Of a DNA stretch of 64,000 bases, positions 7,557 to 16,682 are shown one piece after another. The position numbers were made by a program, and so were the translations under genes. Origin of the DNA: Duganella aceris. GTDB taxonomy: Bacteria > Pseudomonadota > Gammaproteobacteria > Burkholderiales > Burkholderiaceae_D. Under the pieces are notes generated by a model. The model saw only the letters and a list, made by a program, of their open reading frames with translations. It was not told the DNA's origin and did no database searches. The stretch is taken from the NCBI RefSeq assembly GCF_011090165.1, contig NZ_JAADJT010000022.1:1-64000 (forward strand), in the 5' to 3' direction. Position 1 is the first letter of the stretch, and every line of letters starts with the position of its first letter.

Positions 7557-8495
7557 CTAACCCACGGTGCGGAACCAGGTCACCAGCACCGAGATCGTGA
7601 TGATCGACAGGATGGTCGAAGCGAGGATGCTGCCGGCGCTGCCGCTGGCTTCACGCTGGTACATATTGGCCAGCATGAAGGGGCCGGTGCCGGTCGGCAG
7701 CGCCGCCAGCACCACGGCGATCGCGGTCATCGTCGGCGGCAGCGCGAACACCCAATGCGCCAGCGCCCAGGTCAGCGCCGGCTGGCCGATCAACTTGAGC
7801 GCGACCTGCGCGCTGAGCGCCGGCAGCGGCGGACGACTGCGCAACTCGCCGATAAACAGTCCCAGCGCGACCAGCGCGCACGGACTGGCGGCGCTGGCCA
7901 GCAGCGTCAGGAAGCGGTTCGGCCCCTCGGGCAGCGGCGGGCCAAAGTCGGCATACAAGGCGCCCAGCAGCGGCGCCAGCAGCATCGGATTCTTCAGCAG
8001 CGACAGGCCGACCTTGCGCGCGATCTTCCACCCGCCGCCGCCTTCGCTGACGCCCAGCTCCACCACCGTCACCGCGATGCCGAACAGCACGCAGACGGTG
8101 AGGATCGAGGTGATCGTCACAGGCGTCATGCTGGATGGGCCAAAGGCGGCCAGGCACAAGGGAAAGCCGATGAAGCCGACATTGGCGTACGCCGCGTTCA
8201 ATCCTTCCAGGCTGGCGTCGGCCAGCGCACCGCCGCGACCGCGCCGCACCGCCACGGTGGCGGCGTAGATCAAGCCGCTGCCAAGGCCGAAGGCGCCGAT
8301 GAAGCCCGGCTGGTCGAGTTGCGACCAGCTGGCCTTGGCCATGATCTGGAACAGCAGCGCCGGCATGCCGAGGTACACCACGAAGCGGTTCATCTCATAC
8401 GCGCCGGCCGGCCCCATCCAGCCGAAGTAACGCGCCAGCCAGCCGACGCCGATCAGCGCGAAGATCGGCAGGACGATGGAGAACAGGACCGCCAT
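7557..8495 (-). CDS. AEC-family transporter (auxin efflux carrier type)
   Basis: A 312-residue integral membrane protein with about ten hydrophobic segments, matching the AEC (auxin efflux carrier/malonate transporter) family in length and pattern. The start at 8495 is chosen because the preceding hydrolase stop overlaps this ATG by context (TAG CATG) and the membrane segment VLFSIVLPIFALIGVGW then begins at once. An upstream in-frame start would add 14 hydrophilic residues reaching into the hydrolase gene. Coupling with the epoxide-hydrolase-like gene suggests export or import of an organic acid linked to that enzyme; the substrate is unknown. Confidence 0.85.
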   Translation of the reverse strand: MAVLFSIVLPIFALIGVGWLARYFGWMGPAGAYEMNRFVVYLGMPALLFQIMAKASWSQLDQPGFIGAFGLGSGLIYAATVAVRRGRGGALADASLEGLNAAYANVGFIGFPLCLAAFGPSSMTPVTITSILTVCVLFGIAVTVVELGVSEGGGGWKIARKVGLSLLKNPMLLAPLLGALYADFGPPLPEGPNRFLTLLASAASPCALVALGLFIGELRSRPPLPALSAQVALKLIGQPALTWALAHWVFALPPTMTAIAVVLAALPTGTGPFMLANMYQREASGSAGSILASTILSIITISVLVTWFRTVG

Positions 8496-8496
8496 G

Positions 8497-9363
8497 CTAT
8501 CCGGCCCAGCCTTCCAGGAAGGACAGCAGTTCGGCATTCACCAGTTCCGGTTGCTCCTCCTGCGGCAGATGGCCGGCCTGCGGAATCGCGGCGGTGCGCA
8601 GGTCGCTGGCCATTTCCGCCCATACCTCGGCCATGTCGAACATCTGGCCGACCGCGTGGAAGTCCTGGCCCCACAAGGCCAGCGTCGGACAGGCGATGCG
8701 GATGTCGGCGTCGACCTTGTCCTGCGCCACATCCTCGCCGATGGCGCGGTAGTCCGACATGCAGCCGCGCAGCGCGCCGGGACGACGGTAGGCTTCGACA
8801 TAGGTGTCGAACGCCGCGCCGGAAATCGCCAGCGGGTTGTAGCACCAGTCGGAGAACAAGTGGCGCAGCCACAAGTCTTCGCGGCCGCTGATCAACGCTT
8901 CCGGCAGGTCCGGCACCTGGTTGAAGATGAAGAACCAGTACGAGTTCGCCAGTTGCGGGCTGAATTCGCGCGCCACGATGCGGGTTGGAACGTTGTCCAT
9001 CACCACCAGCCGGTCCAGCATCTCGGGGTGGTCCTTGGCGAAGCGGGTGGCGACGCGGGCGCCGCGGTCGTGTCCGACCAACGCGATCTTCGGAATATCC
9101 AGCGCGCGCAGGAGCTCGCGCAGGTCCAGCGCCATGTTGCGCTTGTCGTAGCCGCCGGCCGGCTTGTCGGTCTCGCCGTAGCCGCGCAGGTCGGGGGCGA
9201 TCACGCGATAGCGCTTGGCCAGCTCCGGCATCTGGAAGCGCCAGGCGAAGCTGGTCTCGGGAAAACCGTGCAGCAGCACCACCGGCGCGCCCTGGCCGGC
9301 TTCGAGGTAGTGCTGGCGGATGCCGTTGGCGCGCAGCGTGTGGTGTTTGATGTCGATGCTCAT
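8497..9363 (-). CDS. Alpha/beta hydrolase, epoxide hydrolase / haloacetate dehalogenase-like
   Basis: A 288-residue alpha/beta-hydrolase with an aspartate nucleophile: D99 in VGHDRGAR, oxyanion region HGFPE (33-37), DLRGYGE (58-64) and a final histidine in AGHLPQEEQPE. The arginines after the nucleophile and the overall sequence recall fluoroacetate dehalogenases, which also have an HW pair in the cap that binds the released fluoride. Here the equivalent segment reads YWFFIF, so that pair appears to be lost. An epoxide hydrolase or another ester-type activity is therefore at least as likely. It is the first gene of a two-gene operon with the AEC transporter. Confidence 0.82.
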   Translation of the reverse strand: MSIDIKHHTLRANGIRQHYLEAGQGAPVVLLHGFPETSFAWRFQMPELAKRYRVIAPDLRGYGETDKPAGGYDKRNMALDLRELLRALDIPKIALVGHDRGARVATRFAKDHPEMLDRLVVMDNVPTRIVAREFSPQLANSYWFFIFNQVPDLPEALISGREDLWLRHLFSDWCYNPLAISGAAFDTYVEAYRRPGALRGCMSDYRAIGEDVAQDKVDADIRIACPTLALWGQDFHAVGQMFDMAEVWAEMASDLRTAAIPQAGHLPQEEQPELVNAELLSFLEGWAG

Positions 9364-9506
9364 GATGGTCCTTGTGAATTAGCCCGGTGGATTAGAGCAC
9401 GCGGTTTTTCAGCCTGCCATGGGTCATGCGGCATAACTGCAATTGGCCGGTTTCTCCCATCCTTATGGCAGGGGGGCCGCGCGCGGATCGGCCATACACT
9501 CGCTGC

Positions 9507-10229
9507 ATGAACAAACCAGACCCCGACCACCTCGGCATGCCGCTGCGCCGCCGCGATTTCCTGCGCGGCGCGGCCGGCATGGCGCTGACCTCCACACTGC
9601 CGGCAACAGCCGCCGCCACCGCCAGCGGCGTGGTCGCGGCGCCGTCCGTCGCACACCAGCCGGCGTATTTCACCGCGCCGGAGTGGGCCTTCATCAACGC
9701 CGCCGTCGACCGCCTGATTCCTGCCGACGGCAATGGTCCGGGCGGCGTCGAGGCCGGCGTGCCGGTGTTCCTCGACCTGCAGATGGAGCTGCCTTACGGT
9801 CATGGCGCCTACTGGTACATGCAGGGACCGTTCCATCCCGAGATGCCGCCGACGCTGGGTTACCAGCTGCGCCAGACGCCGCGCGAGTTGTACCGGCTCG
9901 GCATCGCGCTGGCCGACCGCGTCTGCCTCGACGCGCATCGCAAGCCGTTCGCGCAGCTCGATGGCGCGACGCGCGACGCGGTGCTGCACATGCTGGAAAA
10001 AGGCGCCACCGCCAGCGACGGCACGATGGCGGCCGCCTTTTTCGGGCTGCTGCTGAAGAACACGCGTGAAGGATATTTCGCCGATCCGCGTTACGGCGGC
10101 AACCGCAAGATGGCGGCCTGGAAGATGATCGGCTTCCCCGGCGCGCGCGCCGACTTCACCGACTGGATCGACCAGCAGGGCAAGCCGTATCCCTACGGCC
10201 CGGTGGCGATCGACGGCTCGAAAGGATGA
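9507..10229 (+). CDS. Gluconate 2-dehydrogenase subunit 3 family protein, Tat-exported
   Basis: A 240-residue small subunit of a membrane-bound flavin dehydrogenase complex. The Tat signal is clear (LRRRDFLRGAAGMAL within the first 30 residues), and it can carry the cofactor-free partner or the folded flavoprotein across the membrane. The body contains YFTAPEWAFINAAVDRLIPAD, typical of the gluconate dehydrogenase subunit 3 family. The ATG at 9507 is chosen because it places the twin-arginine motif 14 residues in. It overlaps the start of the GMC flavoprotein gene (ATGA), showing translational coupling. Confidence 0.88.
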   Translation: MNKPDPDHLGMPLRRRDFLRGAAGMALTSTLPATAAATASGVVAAPSVAHQPAYFTAPEWAFINAAVDRLIPADGNGPGGVEAGVPVFLDLQMELPYGHGAYWYMQGPFHPEMPPTLGYQLRQTPRELYRLGIALADRVCLDAHRKPFAQLDGATRDAVLHMLEKGATASDGTMAAAFFGLLLKNTREGYFADPRYGGNRKMAAWKMIGFPGARADFTDWIDQQGKPYPYGPVAIDGSKG

Positions 10230-11998
10230 CGATGAAGGCAGTGGACGCAGTCATTATCGGTTACGGCTGGACCGGCGCCATCATGGCCAAGGAGCTGACC
10301 GACGCCGGCTTGTCGGTGTTGGTGCTGGAGCGCGGTCCGGCGCGCGACACCTCGCCGGATTTCGAGTATCCGCGCATCGCCGATGAACTCAAGCACGCGG
10401 TGCGCGGCGACCTGTGGCATCCGCTGGCGCGGGAGACCTTCACCATCCGCCACAAGCGCGGCGACACCGCCGTCCCGTACCGCCAGTACGGCACCATCGT
10501 GCTCGGCACCGGAACCGGCGGCGCCGGCGCGCACTGGAACGGCCAACAATGGCGCGCCTCGCCGAACGACCTGCGCTTGCGCAGCGCGTACGAGGAGCGC
10601 TACGGCAAGAAGTTCATCCCGTCCGACATGACGATCCAGGACTACGGCATCAGCTTCGAGGAGCTGGAGCCGCACTTCGATCACTTTGAAAAGGTCGGTG
10701 GCGTGGCCGGCAGCGCCGGCAATCTGCGCGGCAAGCTGGTCGACGGCGGCAACCCGTTCGAGGGCGCGCGCAGCAGCCCTTATCCGAACCGGCCGATGGC
10801 GCCCATCCTCAGTTCGCAGCTGTTCGCCAAGGCGGCGCGCGAACTTGGCTACCAGCCTTTTCCAGTGCCGGCGGCGAACAGCACCAGCGCCTACACCAAT
10901 CCTTACGGCGTGCGCATGGGGCCTTGCAACCTGTGCGGCTTTTGCGAAGGTTTCGGCTGCTTCCTGTATTCGAAGGCTTCGCCGCAGACCACGATACTTC
11001 CGGTGCTGAAGGGACGGGCCAACCTGGAGGTCCGCCACAATGCCTATGTGACCCGCATCCTGCTCGACGGCGGCGGCAAGCTGGCCACCGGCGTGCGGTA
11101 TGTCGACGCCAACGGCCGCGAAGTGGACCAGCCGGCGGCGCTGGTGGTGCTGGCGGCGTTCCAGCTCAATAACGTGCGCATGCTGCTGTTGTCGGGCATT
11201 GGTCAGCCTTACGATCCGGTCAGCGGCAAGGGCACGGTCGGCAAGAATTACGCGTACCAGATGGTCAGCAGCACCAGCGCCTTCTTCGGCCAGGAGGTGC
11301 ACATGAATCCCTTCGTCGGCGCCGGCGCGGCCGGCCAGCAGGCCATCGACGAATTCAACGCCGATCACTTCGATCATGCCAGGATGGGCTTCGTCGGCGG
11401 CGCGATGATCTTCGCCGGGGCAACCGGCGGCCGTCCCATCGTGCAGATGCCGTTGCCGCCCGATGCCCCGCAATGGGGCAGCGGCTGGAAGAGCGCGGTG
11501 CGTCGGCACTATGCGCATTCAAGCTCGGTCGCGACCATGGGATCGGTGATGGCGTACCGCGACCGCTATCTCGATCTCGATCCGACTTATCGCGACGCGC
11601 ACGGCCTGCCGCTGCTGCGCATGACCTTCGACTGGCATCCGAACGAGTACCGGATGACGGCCTTCGCCTCCGAGCGCGCCGGCGAGATCGTGCGCGCGAT
11701 GCGGCCGCAGCGGGTCAGCCAGCATGTGCTGCGGCCCGGCGACAGTTACGATACGCGGGTGTATCAGTCATCGCACACCACCGGCGGCGCGATCATCGGC
11801 AGCGATCCATCCAACAGCGTGCTGAACCGCTATTCGCAATGCTGGGATGTGCCGAACGTGTTTGTGTTCGGCGCCTCGTCCTTCCCGCAGAATATCGGCT
11901 ACAACCCGACCGGCCTGGTGGGCGCGCTGACGTATTTCGCCGCCGCCAAGATTCGGTCGAGCTACCTGAAGTCCGGCGGCCCGTTGGTGCAGGCATGA
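10226..11998 (+). CDS. GMC-family flavoprotein dehydrogenase large subunit
   Basis: A 590-residue FAD enzyme. The FAD-binding dinucleotide fold is at the start (VIIGYGWTGAIMAKELTDAG, then VLVLERG). The C-terminal GMC signature is NIGYNPTGLVGALTYFA, with a conserved histidine region in YQSSHTTGGA. This matches the flavoprotein of gluconate 2-dehydrogenase and related sugar or alcohol dehydrogenases, which oxidise substrates in the periplasm. It has no signal of its own and is presumably exported with the Tat-signal small subunit. It overlaps its neighbours on both sides by ATGA. The actual substrate (gluconate, another sugar acid or an alcohol) cannot be read from the sequence. Confidence 0.9.
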   Translation: MTMKAVDAVIIGYGWTGAIMAKELTDAGLSVLVLERGPARDTSPDFEYPRIADELKHAVRGDLWHPLARETFTIRHKRGDTAVPYRQYGTIVLGTGTGGAGAHWNGQQWRASPNDLRLRSAYEERYGKKFIPSDMTIQDYGISFEELEPHFDHFEKVGGVAGSAGNLRGKLVDGGNPFEGARSSPYPNRPMAPILSSQLFAKAARELGYQPFPVPAANSTSAYTNPYGVRMGPCNLCGFCEGFGCFLYSKASPQTTILPVLKGRANLEVRHNAYVTRILLDGGGKLATGVRYVDANGREVDQPAALVVLAAFQLNNVRMLLLSGIGQPYDPVSGKGTVGKNYAYQMVSSTSAFFGQEVHMNPFVGAGAAGQQAIDEFNADHFDHARMGFVGGAMIFAGATGGRPIVQMPLPPDAPQWGSGWKSAVRRHYAHSSSVATMGSVMAYRDRYLDLDPTYRDAHGLPLLRMTFDWHPNEYRMTAFASERAGEIVRAMRPQRVSQHVLRPGDSYDTRVYQSSHTTGGAIIGSDPSNSVLNRYSQCWDVPNVFVFGASSFPQNIGYNPTGLVGALTYFAAAKIRSSYLKSGGPLVQA

Positions 11999-13308
11999 GG
12001 GCCCGTGCGCTGCTGCTCGCGGCGGGGCTGGCCGGCGCCGGCTTGCTGGCGCTGGTCGGCATGACGCGCTGGTCCGACCTGCACGCCGGCGCCGCGCCGC
12101 AATCGGCGCCGTTCAGCGCCGGGATGATCACGCGCGGCGCCTACCTGGCCAAGGTCGGGGACTGCGCGGCTTGTCACAGCGTGGCGGGCGCGGCGCCGTT
12201 TTCCGGCGGCTTGAAGATGCTGACGCCGATCGGCGCCATCTACACCAGCAATATCACGCCCGACGTGCGCAACGGCATCGGCGCCTACAGCCTGGCGGAT
12301 TTCGACCGAGCCTTGCGCTTCGGCGTCGCGTCGGGTCATACGCTGTACCCGGCGATGCCGTACAGCGCCTATTCCATCACCGCGCCGGCGGATGTGGCGG
12401 CGCTGTATGCCTATTTCATGCGCGGCGTCGCGCCCGATCCCGCGCCCAACCGCGACAGCGAGATACCGTTCCCGTTGTCGATGCGCTGGCCGCTGACGCT
12501 GTGGCGCTGGGCTTTCGCACCCGAGCCCCGGGCGTTCAGCGCATCGAACGACGCGCGGCTGTCGCGCGGCGCCTACCTGGTCGAAGGATTGGGCCATTGC
12601 GGCGACTGCCATACGGCGCGCGGTCCGGCGTTGCAGGTGCGCGCGCTGGGCGCGTCCGGCGGTCCCGCCTACCTGGCCGGCGCGATGATCGACGGCTGGC
12701 ACGCGCCCAGCCTGCGCAATGGCGACCGCACCAGCATCGGCGCGTGGAGCGAGATGGAGATCGCGGCGTTCCTGCGCAGCGGCAACAACCGCCACGGCAT
12801 CGCCTTCGCGTCGATGAACGAGGTGATCGTCAACAGCACCCAGTTCCTGACCGAGGACGATGCGCTGGCCGTGGCCCGCTTCCTGAAATCGCTGAACGAC
12901 CCGGCCGGCGGCGCCTACGTCTACGACGCCACCGCCAGCCTGGCGCTGCGGCGCGGCGACGCCGGCGCGCGCGGCGCGCAGCTATACCTGGACAATTGCG
13001 CGGCGTGCCACCGTCCGGACGGGCGCGGCTACGAAGGCGTGTTCCCGGCGCTGGCCGGCAACCCGGTGCTGACATCCGCGCCGCACGACTCGGTGGTGCG
13101 CATCATCCTGCAAGGAATGCGCACGCCGCGCACCGCCGCCGCTCCGGCGCAGTTCACCATGCCGGCCTTCGCCTGGCGCCTGTCGGACCAGGACGTGGCC
13201 GACGTCGCCACGTTCGTCCGCGCCAGCTGGGGCAACCAGGCGCCGGCGGTGGACGCCAAGGCCATCGCCCGCTTGCGTCCCAAAGATCAACCCACCCCCA
13301 ACCACTGA
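11995..13308 (+). CDS. Triheme cytochrome c subunit of the flavin dehydrogenase
   Basis: A 437-residue protein starting with an uncleaved or cleavable hydrophobic segment (residues 4-23). It carries three CxxCH heme-binding motifs at residues 57-61, 202-206 and 335-339. This is the three-domain architecture of the cytochrome subunit of gluconate and alcohol dehydrogenases, which passes electrons from the flavoprotein to ubiquinone. The ATG at 11995 overlaps the GMC stop codon. With the two upstream genes it forms a complete three-subunit periplasmic dehydrogenase facing the respiratory chain. Confidence 0.92.
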   Translation: MRARALLLAAGLAGAGLLALVGMTRWSDLHAGAAPQSAPFSAGMITRGAYLAKVGDCAACHSVAGAAPFSGGLKMLTPIGAIYTSNITPDVRNGIGAYSLADFDRALRFGVASGHTLYPAMPYSAYSITAPADVAALYAYFMRGVAPDPAPNRDSEIPFPLSMRWPLTLWRWAFAPEPRAFSASNDARLSRGAYLVEGLGHCGDCHTARGPALQVRALGASGGPAYLAGAMIDGWHAPSLRNGDRTSIGAWSEMEIAAFLRSGNNRHGIAFASMNEVIVNSTQFLTEDDALAVARFLKSLNDPAGGAYVYDATASLALRRGDAGARGAQLYLDNCAACHRPDGRGYEGVFPALAGNPVLTSAPHDSVVRIILQGMRTPRTAAAPAQFTMPAFAWRLSDQDVADVATFVRASWGNQAPAVDAKAIARLRPKDQPTPNH

Positions 13309-13324
13309 CAAAAAGGACCACTCC

Positions 13325-14311
13325 ATGTCGACCAAACCTGAGAATCACATCAACCCGTCGCGCCGCTCCGCCATGCTGGGCAGCGCCACTGCTGCTGCGG
13401 CGGCGGTCGCCGCCGCGCTGCCGTTGGCCGCGGTCAGCACCAACAGCCAGGCCGCCGCCGGCGGCAAGGTGCAAAAGACCGCCAGCATCCTGACCACGCG
13501 CGACGGCGTGGAGATCTACTACAAGGACTGGGGGCCGAAGACCGGCCAGCCGGTGGTGCTGAGCCACGGCTGGCCGTTGAACGCGGACAGCTGGGAATCG
13601 GCCGCCTTTCACCTGGCCAGCAACGGCTTCCGCGTGGTGTGCCACGACCGCCGCGGACACGGCCGCTCCAGCCAGCCATGGGAGGGCAACGATATGGACC
13701 ACTATGCCGACGACCTGGCGCAACTGATCGAGGCGCTGGATTTGAAGAACATCATCCTGGCCGGCTTCTCCACCGGCGGCGGCGAAGTGGCGCGGTATGT
13801 GGGGCGGCATGGCACCCGGCGCATCGCCAAGCTGGCGCTGGTCTCGGCCGTCACGCCGCTGATGCTGAAGACCGACACCAACCCGGGCGGCCTGCCGCTG
13901 GAAGTGTTCGACGGCATCCGCGCCGCCTCGGCGGCCAATCGCGGCCAGTTGTACCTGGACTTCGCCGCCGGCCCGTTCTACAACTACAACCGGCCGGGCG
14001 CCAAGCCGTCGCAGGGCTTGATCAACGCCTTCTACAACCAGGGCATGCAGGCCGGCCACAAGAACACCTACGACTCGATCGCGGCGTTCGCCCAGACCGA
14101 CTTCCGCGACGACTTGAAGAAGTTCGACAAGCCGACGCTGATCATCCACGGCGAGGATGATCAAGTGGTGCCGATCGACGCCGCCGGACGCGCCGCCGCC
14201 AAGATCGTCAAGAACGCCAAGCTGATCACCTATCCGGGCGCGCCGCATGGCCTGACCGACACCCACAAGGACAAGTTCAACGCCGACTTCCTGGCGTTCG
14301 CCAAATCCTGA
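13325..14311 (+). CDS. Tat-exported alpha/beta hydrolase, non-heme chloroperoxidase/esterase type
   Basis: A 328-residue protein with a twin-arginine-type leader (PSRRSAMLGSATAAAA, about residues 11-45). A serine alpha/beta hydrolase follows: SHGWPLNADSW oxyanion region, nucleophile S149 in AGFSTGGGE, the acid in HGEDDQVVPID and the histidine in PGAPHGLTD. These motifs are those of the cofactor-free chloroperoxidase/arylesterase group, whose members show esterase or perhydrolase activity. It begins 17 bases after the cytochrome gene with AAAAAGGA upstream, so it could be the last gene of the dehydrogenase operon, perhaps opening a lactone product. That link is inference. Confidence 0.87.
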   Translation: MSTKPENHINPSRRSAMLGSATAAAAAVAAALPLAAVSTNSQAAAGGKVQKTASILTTRDGVEIYYKDWGPKTGQPVVLSHGWPLNADSWESAAFHLASNGFRVVCHDRRGHGRSSQPWEGNDMDHYADDLAQLIEALDLKNIILAGFSTGGGEVARYVGRHGTRRIAKLALVSAVTPLMLKTDTNPGGLPLEVFDGIRAASAANRGQLYLDFAAGPFYNYNRPGAKPSQGLINAFYNQGMQAGHKNTYDSIAAFAQTDFRDDLKKFDKPTLIIHGEDDQVVPIDAAGRAAAKIVKNAKLITYPGAPHGLTDTHKDKFNADFLAFAKS

Positions 14312-14329
14312 TCGAAGGCGCGCGTTCGG

Positions 14330-15115
14330 CTATGGCGCGGCCGGACGCGCCACCTGGTCCTGGAAGCGCCGCGCGAAGTCGGCCAGGTCCTGCGGGTTCA
14401 TGTCGGAGACGGCGGAAAACATCATGCCGCCCTGCGACCAGCGCAGCAGGTGGAAGCCCTGGCGCTCGCTGGCCCGTGGCGCGCGGTCGCGCGGCGACGA
14501 GGCGGGCCACACGTACAGGTTCATGATGTGCTGGCGATGGCGGTAGGCCAGCGCGGCCACCGGCCGTTGTTGCAGATAGTCGAGCCGTCCGCCGACCAGC
14601 GCATAGCCTTGCGGCGCCAGGTCGACCACCGGCGGCGAGAAGTCCAGCTTGCCGGCGAACCACGGCTTGACGGTGTGCTGGTCGGTCGAGACGACGTCGG
14701 CCAGATGGTCCGGCATCAGCGCGCGGAAATGGCTGGCGACCAGTTCCCGCTCGGCCAGCTCGTCGCCGGACGGCTGGCCCAGATATAGCGCCAGCGTGAC
14801 GGCGAAGGCGGTAGTGGCGGCCGCCGCCAGGCCGAGGTTGATCCACGCCCACGGCCAGGCGGTGGCGAAACGGCGCGCCGGCCGTTGCGCGTGTTGCGCC
14901 CGCAACGCGGTCTGGATGCGATGCTTCAGGTGCGGCGGCGCGGTGTAGACCGTGGCCTGCGCGGCGATGCGCTCATGCAGCGCCTCGATCGCGGCCAGCG
15001 CGGCGCGGCAGTCGGCGCAGTCGTCGAGGTGGGTCAGCAGCCGGCATTGATCGGCCGGGTTCAGCTCGGCGTCCTGCGCCGCCGACATCAGCGCTTGCGA
15101 TTGTTGGCAATCCAT
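14330..15115 (-). CDS. Anti-sigma factor with zinc-binding domain
   Basis: A 261-residue membrane regulator. The N-terminal zinc-binding anti-sigma motif reads LTHLDDCADCRAAL (HxxxCxxC, residues about 29-36). A single transmembrane helix lies near residues 91-112 (WINLGLAAAATTAFAVTLAL), and a periplasmic C-terminal domain of about 140 residues ends the protein. It follows the sigma factor by five bases and will hold that sigma factor inactive until a signal is sensed outside. The periplasmic part contains no recognised sensor motif. Confidence 0.88.
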   Translation of the reverse strand: MDCQQSQALMSAAQDAELNPADQCRLLTHLDDCADCRAALAAIEALHERIAAQATVYTAPPHLKHRIQTALRAQHAQRPARRFATAWPWAWINLGLAAAATTAFAVTLALYLGQPSGDELAERELVASHFRALMPDHLADVVSTDQHTVKPWFAGKLDFSPPVVDLAPQGYALVGGRLDYLQQRPVAALAYRHRQHIMNLYVWPASSPRDRAPRASERQGFHLLRWSQGGMMFSAVSDMNPQDLADFARRFQDQVARPAAP

Positions 15116-15120
15116 CTTGC

Positions 15121-15654
15121 TTAGTCTCCCGCCTGGTCAGGTTGTAGATACGCCAGCAGCAGCTTGCGGGCGCGGGCGAGGCGCGACATCACGGTGCCGA
15201 TCGGCGTCGCCGTCACCTGTGCGATTTCCTTGTACGACATCTCGTCCATTTCCTTCAACACCAGCACCTCGCGGAACGCCGGCGGCAAGCGGGCCAGCGC
15301 GCTGTCGACGCTGCGGCCGGCGTCGCGGCTGGCGGCGATGTCGGCCGGGTCGCCGCCGCCATCGCGGTCGTGCAGCGCTTCGTCATAGCTGACGTCGCCG
15401 TCTTGCGGCAAGCCGTCGCGCAGCGTCGTGTAGTAGGTGTGGCGCACGATCGTGAGCAGCCAGGCGCGCGCGTCGCCGCCGCGAAAGCCGCCGTGGAAGC
15501 GGAATGCGCGCAGGTAGGCGTTTTGCACCAGGTCGTCGGCGTCGTGTTGATTGCGGGTCAGCCAGCGCGCCAGGTTGTAGGCGGCGTCCAGATGCGGCAT
15601 GGCCATCGCCTCGAACCGTGCGGTGTCGTCGTCGTCGCCCAAATGCTTGTCCAT
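15121..15654 (-). CDS. ECF-type RNA polymerase sigma factor
   Basis: A 177-residue extracytoplasmic-function sigma factor. Region 2 lies at about residues 20-90 (AAYNLARWLTRNQHDADDLVQNAYLRAF is its core) and region 4 at about residues 122-172, with a helix-turn-helix in SYKEIAQVTATPIGTVMSRLARAR. It is co-transcribed with the membrane anti-sigma factor. The divergent phosphoesterase/cupredoxin pair begins 146 bases away on the other strand and is the most likely local target, although no ECF promoter pair could be confirmed by eye. Confidence 0.92.
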   Translation of the reverse strand: MDKHLGDDDDTARFEAMAMPHLDAAYNLARWLTRNQHDADDLVQNAYLRAFRFHGGFRGGDARAWLLTIVRHTYYTTLRDGLPQDGDVSYDEALHDRDGGGDPADIAASRDAGRSVDSALARLPPAFREVLVLKEMDEMSYKEIAQVTATPIGTVMSRLARARKLLLAYLQPDQAGD

Positions 15655-15800
15655 GTAGTGGTCCAGTGTATGAAGACTCGGCTTGCGGCGTTTTTATTCC
15701 CGCCCAGGCGAAGAAAAAAAATATAAATCATTTCGGGAATAGGGACGTCGCGATCCGGGTTTTAGTCGGTAGGTCTTACCACACACAAGAGGAGCATAGC

Positions 15801-16679
15801 ATGATGGATCGCAGAGGTTTTCTGGGGCTGGGCGCGGCGGGCGGCGGCGCCGTCTTCCTGTCCGGCCTGTACGGCATGGCATGGGCTGAGGGGCACGACG
15901 ATTTTTACTTCGTGCAATTGTCCGATTCGCACTGGGGCTACAAGGGGCCCGCCAATCCGGAGGCCGACAGCACCTTGAGGCAGGCGGTGACGGCGGTCAA
16001 CAGCCTGCCGGTCAGGCCGGAGTTCATCGTCTTCACCGGCGACCTGACCCACACCACCGACGATCCTGCCGAGCGCCGCCGCCGCATGACGGAGTTCAAG
16101 CAGATCGTCGCCGGCCTGGCGGTGCGGGAGATCCACTTCCTGCCGGGCGAACACGACGCCTCGCTGGACAATGGCGCCGCCTTCCGGGAGTTGTTCGGGC
16201 CGACCCACTACAGTTTCGACCACAAGGGCGTGCATTTCATCGCGCTCGACAATGTCTCCGATCCCGGCGCGCGCATCGGCGAGGCGCAACTGGCGTGGCT
16301 GAAGGCGGATCTGTCCCGGCAAGCCAGCGACGCGCGCATCGTGGTGCTGACGCACCGGCCGCTGTTCGACCTGGCGCCGACATGGGACTGGGCCACGCGC
16401 GACGGCGAACAAGCGATGGCCTTGCTGATGCCGTATGCGAACGTCACCGTGTTCTACGGCCACATCCACCAGGAGCACCACCACCAGAGCGGGCATATCG
16501 CCCATCATTCGGCCAAGTCGCTGATCTTTCCGCTGCCCGCGCCCGGCTCGCAGGAAAAGCGCGCGCCCTTGCCCTGGGACCCGGCGGCGCCGGGCAAAGG
16601 CCTCGGCTTCCGCGAGGTCGAGGCGGAAGCCGGGCTGGCCGACTACCGGATCACCGAGTTTCCCGCGATGAAAGCCTGA
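15801..16679 (+). CDS. Tat-exported calcineurin-like metallophosphoesterase
   Basis: A 292-residue exported phosphoesterase. The Tat-type leader DRRGFLGLGAAGGG is at residues 3-16. The metal-binding motifs follow in family order: QLSDSHWG, TGDLTH, PGEHDAS (the usual GNHD is altered to GEHD), LTHRPLF and YGHIHQEHH. The start at 15801 is preceded by AGAGGAG with 6-base spacing; a second ATG follows at once. The Asn-to-Glu change in GNHD affects a residue that normally binds metal, so catalysis may be modified. The cupredoxin gene begins 3 bases after the stop, so the two form an operon. Confidence 0.86.
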   Translation: MMDRRGFLGLGAAGGGAVFLSGLYGMAWAEGHDDFYFVQLSDSHWGYKGPANPEADSTLRQAVTAVNSLPVRPEFIVFTGDLTHTTDDPAERRRRMTEFKQIVAGLAVREIHFLPGEHDASLDNGAAFRELFGPTHYSFDHKGVHFIALDNVSDPGARIGEAQLAWLKADLSRQASDARIVVLTHRPLFDLAPTWDWATRDGEQAMALLMPYANVTVFYGHIHQEHHHQSGHIAHHSAKSLIFPLPAPGSQEKRAPLPWDPAAPGKGLGFREVEAEAGLADYRITEFPAMKA

Positions 16680-16682
16680 ATC

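Noticed and set aside
5419..7560. 713-codon plus-strand frame
   Set aside because: Exactly opposite the M28 peptidase, whose zinc ligands and signal peptide are all present; the plus-strand product is low-complexity Arg/Gly/Val text.
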